Part shown: one piece after another, positions 16,819-22,991 of the stretch
How the letters are laid out: each line of letters starts with the position of its first letter
Position numbering within the stretch: the stretch's first letter is position 1
Origin: Ruminococcus sp.
Lineage (GTDB): Bacteria; Bacillota; Clostridia; Oscillospirales; Acutalibacteraceae
Length of the DNA: 28,520 nt
Reading direction: 5' to 3'
Assembly (NCBI GenBank): GCA_003521625.1
Contig: DPHV01000034.1
Location: 7,151 to 35,670, forward strand
Translations under genes and position numbers: made by a program
Notes under the pieces: generated by a model
What the model saw: only the letters and a program-made list of their open reading frames with translations
What the model was told of the DNA's origin: nothing
Database searches by the model: none

Positions 16819-18615
16819 TTAAATTTCCTCCTTTGGGATTGTTATTGTTGCAACCGTGCCTTTGCCAACCGTACTTTCAATATTAAGCACGGCATTGCAC
16901 ATTGTTTTAAGTCTGTTTCTCACATTTTCCATTCCAATATGAGTTCGTCCGTCATTCGGTTTTTTCGCTGTGTCAAATCCCACGCCGTCATCTGAAACAA
17001 TGACCTCATATCGGTCATCAAATTCCTTTGTAGCAATAGTGACCGTTCCGCCGTCCTCTTTCATACCTACACCGTGCTTTACGGCATTTTCAACAAGAGG
17101 CTGTACTGTGAGGGATGGGATAAGAAAATCTGTTGCTTCTATGTCATATTCAATGTTAAGCTCATCGCCAAAGCGCATTTTTTCAAGTGACAGATAGGTT
17201 TCAAGGTGCTTTAGCTCACTTTCAAACGGTACGGGAGCCTGTTCCTTGAGTGAATTCATATTCCTGCGCAGATACTCAGAAAATTCAATAGTAGCCTTCT
17301 TTGCTTTTGAGGGATTTTTTTCGCAAAGCTGTGCGATTGAAGTGAGCGAATTATAGAGAAAATGCGGTTGTATCTGCGATACCATAATTGAAACACGCAT
17401 TTGCAGCATTTCATTCTGCATTTCCTGATAGCGCAAAAGCTCCTTTTGATGTTCTCTTGTTTCACGTAACAGAAGATAAATCTGAATGACAACTGTGATA
17501 AGCAGACCTAATCTTATGAACACACGGTCTTGTGTGAAACCTGTTAAGGAGTTGATAAAATCAATAAGTCCTGCCACGACTAACGGACAAACCGAAATGA
17601 GAACTGCCCTTGAATTTTTACTTTTGAGCTTGAATGCTTCGTAGATAAGGCAAATAGTACTGCCCACACTTCCGAGCAGGATAAACGGAAATACAAAAAT
17701 CTGACTTTTCAGAATATCCATAACGCCGAACAACTGCAAGAATACTGCTGCCATAGTCAGAAGTATAGATACAATAATGAGTATTGAAATATATCCTTTG
17801 CAACGCTTGTCTTCAACATTCACTCTGACATACAGAAAAGCCGCAATCGGCAACAGATATGTAACAAATTCGTCAAACACCATACAGAGTACCGGGTTGC
17901 CAATCCATAATGGGAGATAGGTATAAATTGAATCAGTAAGAACATAAACTCCGCCTGTAATTGCCATAAGAGCAAGGGCGATGTTTCTAATCATTACATT
18001 CTTCCACAACAAGCCTGCAAGGGTAAATGCAAACAACCCTAAAAAGCAAATTGCAAGACTTATTAAAATAGCAGGCGTATTGTTTTTAAGTAGGTCATTG
18101 TATAAGGTATCCTTATTACCGACCGTAAGCTTGTTAAGTGTATCCTGTATAGGATTAAAACCGGAAAAAACAGTGTAAGGATTTGAAATTGTCAATTCAA
18201 TTTCTGTAATATTGGGAATTTCATCAGCCGATACATAAGCAATAGAATTGCCGGGTGTTATTGTTGAAGCTCCGGTATCATAATGATTTGTGGCTACAAC
18301 TTCTCCGTCAGCCTTAATCTCAACCCATACATCACACATCGAAATAATTAAGTACTGATTTTTCGGAATGTCCTGAGAAAGCCTTCCTCTGAAAGTCACC
18401 GTTTCGTAATTATCATTAATAAAGTCGTTGCTTGACTGAATTTTATTCCAACTTTCGCCGTCTGTGGTATATTCCCCGATAATTGATACTTTTGCAGATT
18501 CTGTATCGACTGCTTCTGTTTGATAACTAACGGCAGTCCATACAAATAAAAAGGCAAATAAAAGCAATATGCCAAGAGTACCTGTGAGAATAAAGGCTTT
18601 TGTATTATTCTTCAA
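16819..18615 (-). CDS. LytS-like histidine kinase with extracellular sensor domain (second pair)
   Basis: 598 residues. One TM (about 9-30) leads to an outside domain (31-178) that reads as a beta-sandwich (FRGRLSQDIPKNQYLIIS, VWVEIKADGEVVATN), like the 7TMR-DISM extracellular modules. Seven or so TM segments follow (180-385), then a coiled linker and the His_kinase domain with His418 in SQIQPHFLYNSL, and a HATPase_c domain (VQPLVENAVKHG, DDGVGF, GKGTVATITIP). The start is a TTG at 18613-18615, with AGAGGTGAT about 8 bp before it and no better ATG nearby. It is likely to sense an extracellular ligand, unlike the first kinase. First gene of a two-gene operon; the promoter at 18640-18669 lacks TTGTC repeats. 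Confidence 0.88.
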   Translation of the reverse strand: MKNNTKAFILTGTLGILLLFAFLFVWTAVSYQTEAVDTESAKVSIIGEYTTDGESWNKIQSSNDFINDNYETVTFRGRLSQDIPKNQYLIISMCDVWVEIKADGEVVATNHYDTGASTITPGNSIAYVSADEIPNITEIELTISNPYTVFSGFNPIQDTLNKLTVGNKDTLYNDLLKNNTPAILISLAICFLGLFAFTLAGLLWKNVMIRNIALALMAITGGVYVLTDSIYTYLPLWIGNPVLCMVFDEFVTYLLPIAAFLYVRVNVEDKRCKGYISILIIVSILLTMAAVFLQLFGVMDILKSQIFVFPFILLGSVGSTICLIYEAFKLKSKNSRAVLISVCPLVVAGLIDFINSLTGFTQDRVFIRLGLLITVVIQIYLLLRETREHQKELLRYQEMQNEMLQMRVSIMVSQIQPHFLYNSLTSIAQLCEKNPSKAKKATIEFSEYLRRNMNSLKEQAPVPFESELKHLETYLSLEKMRFGDELNIEYDIEATDFLIPSLTVQPLVENAVKHGVGMKEDGGTVTIATKEFDDRYEVIVSDDGVGFDTAKKPNDGRTHIGMENVRNRLKTMCNAVLNIESTVGKGTVATITIPKEEI

Positions 18616-18639
18616 TTCTGAATCACCTCTGTTTCCTTA

Positions 18640-18669
18640 ATTATACACTATTATATACTGATTTTGCAA
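18640..18669 (-). promoter_or_regulatory. Sigma-A promoter of the second kinase/regulator operon
   Basis: On the minus strand TTGCAA (18669-18664), an 18-bp spacer and a consensus TATAAT (18645-18640), 24 bp before the TTG start. It is divergent from direct-repeat element G, 50 bp away. Confidence 0.6.
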
Positions 18670-18718
18670 CAAAACTAATGAATTTAAAAAATCAAAGAAA
18701 TCTTATAATTTTTAAAAT

Positions 18719-18753
18719 TTGTCCGTATTTTGTCATAGTCGGTATTATATTAT
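18719..18753 (+). promoter_or_regulatory. Direct-repeat promoter element G
   Basis: TTGTC (18719-18723), TTGTCA (18730-18735), 12-bp spacer, TATTAT (18748-18753). The 21 bp from the first TTGTC are identical to element C except where the latter reads GGG for CGG later on. It drives the DUF5684 gene through a leader of about 135 nt. Confidence 0.72.
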
Positions 18754-18803
18754 ATGACTGTAACAAAGAGAACAGCTCTTAATACTTAAAAGGAGGTCAT
18801 CAA

Positions 18804-18818
18804 ATGAACAGGCAGTAA
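18804..18818 (+). other. Four-codon leader ORF with strong ribosome site
   Basis: AGGAGGT (18791-18797) precedes ATG 18804, which reads MNRQ and stops at 18816-18818. The real gene starts 76 bp later with its own GGAGG. It may be a leader peptide or the residue of a deleted gene. Confidence 0.3.
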
Positions 18819-18893
18819 ATGAATTATCCGGTCATACATTATTCTTATTTATTCAATCATTACATTATTTAATAAAATTTTGGAGGAAAAATT

Positions 18894-19403
18894 ATGTTTG
18901 ATTATTTACAAAACTATTTAAGTACGGTTCACATTTCCGCATTATTAATTTTACTCGGAATTGTTCTTGGAACATTACTTGTTATTTACGCAGTTACCGT
19001 TATTGCGTGGTGGAAAATTTTTAAAAAAGCAGGTCAACACGGATGGAAATCTATTATTCCGTTCTATAACGGTCATATAGTGTATAAAATTTGTTGGAAA
19101 CCTGCATTTTTCTGGCTTATGTTAGTCCTTGCAGTTGCAGGAATGGTTATGACAGGATATATATTCTCATCAGGCGGTTTTGAAACAATTATTTATATTA
19201 TCGGTTGCGCTTTTCTTCTGCTTGCACTTTACATTGATGTTCTTCATTCGTTCAAGCTTTCAAAAGCATTCGGTCACGGAACAGGATTTGCAATCGGATT
19301 AGTTTTTCTGCCGACAATCTTCGTGTTGATTCTTGCTTTTGGAAAATCGCAGTATATCGGCATAACGGAAAATGCTACTAATACTTCTGGAACCATTGAT
19401 TAA
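18894..19403 (+). CDS. DUF5684-type membrane protein
   Basis: 169 residues with four or so TM segments (about 15-40, 68-88, 95-115, 128-146). The signature AWWKIFKKAGQHGWKSIIPFYN at 38-60 is typical of the DUF5684 family: small integral membrane proteins of Firmicutes, sometimes near signal-peptidase genes, of unknown function. ATG 18894 follows TGGAGG. The last codons (TSGTID and the TAA) are made by the left end of the MITE-like element copy 2, so the native C-terminus was probably replaced when the element inserted. It is driven by direct-repeat element G, divergent from the second kinase/regulator operon, and so a natural candidate target of that pair. Confidence 0.8.
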   Translation: MFDYLQNYLSTVHISALLILLGIVLGTLLVIYAVTVIAWWKIFKKAGQHGWKSIIPFYNGHIVYKICWKPAFFWLMLVLAVAGMVMTGYIFSSGGFETIIYIIGCAFLLLALYIDVLHSFKLSKAFGHGTGFAIGLVFLPTIFVLILAFGKSQYIGITENATNTSGTID

Positions 19404-19564
19404 CTCACACTGAAAGCTGTTTGCACATCTTGCTTGCATATTTTCCGTCAGCTTGCCCCAAAAATCCTCGTAATGCGTCAGCGTTACTGCGGTTTATCAG
19501 TTTATCCTGACGAAAAATCTGACTGCGCAATATGCACAAACGATTTAATCAGTGTTTCTCTAAG
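19384..19564. mobile_element. MITE-like element, copy 2 (181 bp)
   Basis: Aligns end to end with copy 1 at 15811-15991, with the same length. The left inverted repeat is worn (GGAACCATTGATTAA); the right end (CGATTTAATCAGTG, to 19564) is well kept, as are the GTTTGCACATCTTGCTTGCA block and the AATATGCACAAAC block. The central stem-loop again has a GTCA loop (19477-19480), but different arms (GTAATGC/GCGTTAC). The left end supplies the stop of the DUF5684 gene; the right end abuts a gene fragment. Confidence 0.65.
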
Positions 19565-19669
19565 CGTCCAAATAGCTACGATGAATGGGTAAAACGAGGA
19601 TTTAAGAAAACTCCCGATGAAATGGTTGATATTTTTTATCAAGTAATGAATGATAGAAATTATAATTAA
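19565..19669 (+). pseudogene. C-terminal gene fragment next to the MITE-like element
   Basis: From the first base after the element, the frame CGT-CCA reads 34 residues (RPNSYDEWVKRGFKKTPDEM and on to DRNYN) to a TAA. The composition is that of real protein: charged, helical, no low-complexity. There is no start codon in place. It could be the original C-terminal part of the interrupted upstream gene or of an unrelated deleted gene; I do not recognise it. Confidence 0.45.
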
Positions 19670-19702
19670 TTCAACACCGATGAAAATGCACCAAACAACA
19701 AA

Positions 19703-19734
19703 AAATGCACCCGTAACACAGCTTGGGTGCATTT
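19703..19734 (+). terminator. Hairpin after the gene fragment
   Basis: A 10-bp perfect stem AAATGCACCC/GGGTGCATTT (19703-19712 with 19725-19734), 34 bp after the fragment stop. Only a weak T run (GTATTA) follows. Confidence 0.5.
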
Positions 19735-19756
19735 GTATTAAAACAAGAAATTTATT

Positions 19757-19979
19757 CCAAATAAGAACCGCAATTTTGATACAAAGCGTATCTAAATTGC
19801 GGTTCATTTTTTATGTCATAAAAACGGCTTGTAATCAGTATTTACGGCATTTTTGACCTTTAGTAGAGCGTCAGCGTGATTATTAAATACGGCTGTTTTG
19901 TAATAAAAAAAGCAGCCGTTGAGTGTGTTTTTATGCCCGATTTTTTATTCTGACACTAAACTCCCAGACCGTTTCATTC
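19757..19979 (+). repeat. 223-bp dispersed repeat, copy a
   Basis: Closely matches 27191-27412 in the same orientation. It opens with CCAAATAAGAACCG and a long hairpin (GAACCGCAATTT with AAATTGCGGTTC, 19765-19805, inner GATAC/GTATC) followed by ATTTTTTAT, which makes it a terminator too. The core CTTGTAATCAGTATTTACGG through TAGAGCGTCAGCGTGATTAT is nearly identical in both copies. A second stem ACGGCTG/CAGCCGT (19889-19919) occurs only in this copy in full form. Both copies have no coding capacity that I can see. Confidence 0.7.
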
Positions 19980-20013
19980 TGAGCGTTCTTTTCAATAGTA
20001 TCACGCGGATCCT

Positions 20014-20319
20014 TCAGGTTTTGCGGATTGAAATATCCATAGGATTAGCCAAGGTGTTGAGCACCTGTGAAACCTTGAGTCCGAACCTGTCTTGGAAGAA
20101 ACCGTAGATGACATCTGCGGTATTTCCGCCCAGCGCCTCGTTGTCGCTCTCCTTGCCGCAGGCGGGACAGAATTTTGACGTTGCCTTCAGCTATGCACCG
20201 CATTCGGCACACTTCTGAGCGGTTGGCAGAGTCTGAGCTTTTACAGGCTCTCCGCACTTGTTGCAGAACTTAGCGCTGTCCTTCAGCTGCGCACCGCATT
20301 TAAAACAAAACTTTGACAT
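20014..20319 (-). pseudogene. Zinc-ribbon protein with premature amber stop
   Basis: ATG 20319 opens FCFKCGAQL, FCNKCGEPV and CAECGA, then a TAG (20191-20193) where the first unit has CAG before LK. The frame continues as LKATSKFCPACGKESDNEAL and about 45 further residues to a TGA at 20014-20016. The full reading would be about 101 residues with four CxxC pairs, the pattern of small zinc-ribbon proteins of Gram-positive bacteria. As read, it makes a 42-residue product with three CxxC knuckles. It lies 18 bp after the larger zinc-ribbon gene on the same strand. A C-to-T change, giving CAG to TAG, explains the lesion. Confidence 0.7.
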
Positions 20320-20337
20320 TTTTAAACACCTGTTGCT

Positions 20338-21252
20338 TTATGGCCTTACAAGATATACTTCTGCCTTGTTGCCGCTGGTCGTTTTTAACTCGCCTATTCC
20401 GTACTGGGTTCCGCCGGATTCTATGAATTGATATATATCGATTTTTCCGTAGCCGCCGGAGCCATATACACGGTTGATGTCGAAGGAACCGCTGAAATCG
20501 TAGGACGGATTGCCCGACTCGTCCTCCCAGCCGTCGCCGTAGTTGATCTTATACGGTTGAACTGTGACCGTGCCGTCTGTATCTATCGTGACGTAGACGA
20601 GCTCCCATATGCCGTCGAATATGAATTCGCCTTTCCACTTTCCGAGAAGCTCGTCTTTGCTGAGGAAGGAGCCGTCAAGGCTGCCGCTCATAGCATCGGA
20701 TATCCAAGCGAAATCATAGTTTTCGATCTTACCGAGGCTGTCAGTGTAGGGCAGCTTGGATGCCGGCTTAGTGGGTTTTTCTGTGGGCTTTTCGGTAGGC
20801 TTTTCGGTAGGCTTTTCGGTAGGCTCTTCGGTGGGAGCTTCGGTCACATTCTCCGCAACAGAGGTTGTGGTGGTCGGCTGGGTATTTCCGACTTGCCGGA
20901 ACTTAGGTAAGAAAAAGAGCAAAAATACAACTACAGCCGCTATCACTACAACTCCGGCGATAACTAGAGAGATGATAAGAGCTGTGTTATTCTTTTTCGG
21001 CGGTTTTTGATTACCGTATTGAGGATAGGTCTGAGCCGACTGCTGATAGAGTATGTTTTCTTTAGGCGACTGCTGTGGTTGCTGTGGCTGCTGTGACTGC
21101 TGTGGGGGTTGATTATAAGCGTCACCGTAGGACTGTGTCCGGGTCTGTTCAGGCTGAACGCTCGCCGGAGAGTCGAGTTTCGCGCCGCAGTTGTTACAGA
21201 ACACAGATCCCTCTTCGATAGGATTTCCGCAGTTAAAACAGAATTTTGCCAT
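20338..21252 (-). CDS. Zinc-ribbon membrane protein with Thr/Pro linker and extracellular domain
   Basis: 304 residues. An N-terminal zinc ribbon (CFNCGNP and CNNCGAKL, residues 5-23) faces the cytoplasm, followed by a Gln/Pro-rich stretch (48-64), a single TM (about 89-116), a Thr/Glu/Pro linker containing a 12-base tandem repeat (PTEKPTEKPTEKPT, about 142-162), and an outside domain of about 135 residues that reads as a small beta-barrel (GKWKGEFIFDGIWE, VTIDTDGTVTV, IGELKTTSGNKAEVYLV). Such zinc-ribbon/TM/outside-domain proteins are common in Clostridia and of unknown function. ATG 21252 has CGGAGGTAAT upstream; an in-frame earlier start is rejected. The base composition is more GC-rich than the flanks. 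Confidence 0.75.
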   Translation of the reverse strand: MAKFCFNCGNPIEEGSVFCNNCGAKLDSPASVQPEQTRTQSYGDAYNQPPQQSQQPQQPQQSPKENILYQQSAQTYPQYGNQKPPKKNNTALIISLVIAGVVVIAAVVVFLLFFLPKFRQVGNTQPTTTTSVAENVTEAPTEEPTEKPTEKPTEKPTEKPTKPASKLPYTDSLGKIENYDFAWISDAMSGSLDGSFLSKDELLGKWKGEFIFDGIWELVYVTIDTDGTVTVQPYKINYGDGWEDESGNPSYDFSGSFDINRVYGSGGYGKIDIYQFIESGGTQYGIGELKTTSGNKAEVYLVRP

Positions 21253-21296
21253 TGATATTACCTCCGCTGAATTTTTTGTCATTATTTGATTAGTGT

Positions 21297-21812
21297 TTAT
21301 ACTCCCGGCATCGGCGAGAAGGTAACCTCCCCCGATACCGCATCCATTTTAAAAACATCCTCGCTGAATTCGTCTGCCGCAAGTTCTCCGCTGATTTGAT
21401 AAGTCATCAGCTTTTCTGCAAAGTCATTTGCCTCCCAGCCGTAAGACCAAAAATCGACTTTTATATATACCTTCGCTTCCGAAAAGAATTGAAGCCTTGT
21501 TTCGCTGTTATCCTCAAAATCCGAGAATACGCTGAGATTGTCGCCGAACAGCGACCCCGGCTCAAGCGATATCTCATATTCGCTTTCGGGCAGAAGTTCA
21601 TCAAGTGTGTTGCTCAAATAAGCGTATGCCTCAGCATATATTTCCGAGGACAGGAACGTCTGACGCTTTTCGTTATTCGCCCTGTTTAAATCAGTTATCT
21701 CTTTGAGGTTTTCATCGTGCGTTTTGTCATCTCCCGGTTGACCGCAGGCTACGAGCAACATTACGGAAGAAATCATAAGCACAGATATAATGATTAATAT
21801 AATTCTTTTCAT
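21297..21812 (-). CDS. Predicted lipoprotein
   Basis: 171 residues. The first 23 form a lipoprotein signal ending LVAC, after which Cys23 would be lipidated. The mature part is acidic and mixed helix/strand (TDLNRANNEKRQTFLSSEI, VYIKVDFWSYGWEA). I do not recognise the family. Co-directional with the zinc-ribbon genes, 44 bp upstream of the larger one, probably in one operon, and sharing their higher GC content. The ribosome site is weak: AAAAGGTAAG lies about 20 bp from the ATG. Confidence 0.65.
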   Translation of the reverse strand: MKRIILIIISVLMISSVMLLVACGQPGDDKTHDENLKEITDLNRANNEKRQTFLSSEIYAEAYAYLSNTLDELLPESEYEISLEPGSLFGDNLSVFSDFEDNSETRLQFFSEAKVYIKVDFWSYGWEANDFAEKLMTYQISGELAADEFSEDVFKMDAVSGEVTFSPMPGV

Positions 21813-21907
21813 AATATGATTCTTGTTACTTACCTTTTGTCAGGATAGTGAGTTGTGATGTAATGATAAACAAAGTTGTATTGATGGGGCGTTTTGAAAA
21901 GATAGAC

Positions 21908-22300
21908 TTACAGAAAATAGCACCAAATCAAAACAGCGCCAATGAGAAGGAATACAAGTCCCAACGGCAGCGGAAATGGGTGCCCGACAAACCGTATTAG
22001 TTCGGGATTTTTCGGGTTGTAATAAATTTTCATTTCTGAATCAATCGGATATTTCATTTTCCGATAAGTCCGAAAATATGCCTCTTCGGTATAGCTTTTG
22101 CCGTCAACGACATACCTCACGACCGGACGATAATGGGTATGCTCTACGCCACGGAAAAAGGTATATTCTATTTCCAGTTTTACGACTGTTGCATTTATCG
22201 GCACGTTGCATCTTATGTAAGTCGTAACCTTTGCCATTATCAAAAGCAAACCGATAACGGAAATTATAATGCCGACAACTAAAAAAAATACGTCACTCAT
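21908..22300 (-). CDS. DUF3592-type membrane protein
   Basis: 130 residues from ATG 22300. Two TM helices (about 4-24 and 108-128) enclose a small strand-rich domain with VVRYVVDGKSYTEE and IYYNPKNPE, the marks of DUF3592. ATG 22300 overlaps the stop of the upstream paralogue (ATGA), so it is preferred over an in-frame ATG 12 bp earlier. A pair with the neighbour; the function of the family is unknown. Confidence 0.78.
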   Translation of the reverse strand: MSDVFFLVVGIIISVIGLLLIMAKVTTYIRCNVPINATVVKLEIEYTFFRGVEHTHYRPVVRYVVDGKSYTEEAYFRTYRKMKYPIDSEMKIYYNPKNPELIRFVGHPFPLPLGLVFLLIGAVLIWCYFL

Positions 22301-22704
22301 AGCGTCACCCATTCGATGTGGAGGGAAGAAAATATTACCCCGACAATTATCAGCATAATTCCTATAAACGGCAGAATAAACCCTCCGCCTTTGGTGAAAT
22401 TCTCATTCGGCTTTTTCGGATTGTAATACACCTTGATATTGCCGCCGATTTGGATTTTTCTGCTTTTAGAGTAACCTTTATTTCCTTCTCCACGGTAAAT
22501 TTGTCCGTTTACTACATATTCAAATTGGGGATAATAAAAATAGTAGTTGAAGCCATCGTCGTCGGTTTCCTGATACTCACGCACACCGATTATTCTTCCG
22601 ACGGTTCTGCCCGAGCATTTAATGTTTTTTCTGATGCCTAATATGATTACAACTACTCCGATGATGATAAATCCTGCGCCTACTAAAATGTTGGTTGATG
22701 TCAT
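22297..22704 (-). CDS. DUF3592-type membrane protein, paralogue
   Basis: 135 residues from ATG 22704, with AAGGAG 8 bp upstream; a GTG nine bases earlier is too near that site. TM helices at about 5-24 and 106-126 flank a domain with QFEYVVNGQIYRGEG and VYYNPKKPNE, matching the downstream gene in layout. The two overlap by 4 bp and are translationally coupled. Probably arose by tandem duplication. Confidence 0.78.
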   Translation of the reverse strand: MTSTNILVGAGFIIIGVVVIILGIRKNIKCSGRTVGRIIGVREYQETDDDGFNYYFYYPQFEYVVNGQIYRGEGNKGYSKSRKIQIGGNIKVYYNPKKPNENFTKGGGFILPFIGIMLIIVGVIFSSLHIEWVTL

Positions 22705-22894
22705 AAAAATCACTCCTTTTGTTAATTTGCCTTGTTTTCTTTACCGCAAAAAACACAACAATAAAATTGGCTTTTGTTTTATCAAATATTTCAATCAAAT
22801 AAACAAATTCCTGGCGATAATCTGATTTTTTTCATATACATCGCACTATATTTTGGTGGTTTAATTGTAGCATACTTTTATTATGGGAACAACA

Positions 22895-22963
22895 ACTGCC
22901 ACGGCATTGTCATTGACAAATTGTGTGGCAGTAATTGTTTTAATAATAGGAATATGATATTAT
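22895..22963 (+). promoter_or_regulatory. Nested palindromes and promoter before the HTH gene
   Basis: ACTGCCAC/GTGGCAGT (22895-22902 with 22925-22932) encloses a second palindrome TTGTC-ATT-GACAA (22907-22919). Immediately downstream is a plausible promoter, TTGTTT (22935-22940), 17 bp, TATTAT (22958-22963), ending 28 bp before the ATG. Such a site is a natural operator for the HTH protein or for a divergent control point of the DUF3592 pair. The palindrome may alternatively form an RNA hairpin. Confidence 0.45.
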
Positions 22964-22991
22964 AGTTATAATAAAAAGCGAGGAGACGGCT

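Noticed and set aside
20756..20830. Possible CRISPR-like or short tandem array
   Set aside because: A 12-base repeat without spacers that encodes PTEK units in frame; a protein repeat, not a CRISPR.
20428..20910. 160-codon plus-strand ORF opposite the zinc-ribbon gene
   Set aside because: Its repeats (GRLFGRLFGRLF) are the mirror of the PTEK-coding tandem repeat; no ribosome site; a shadow.
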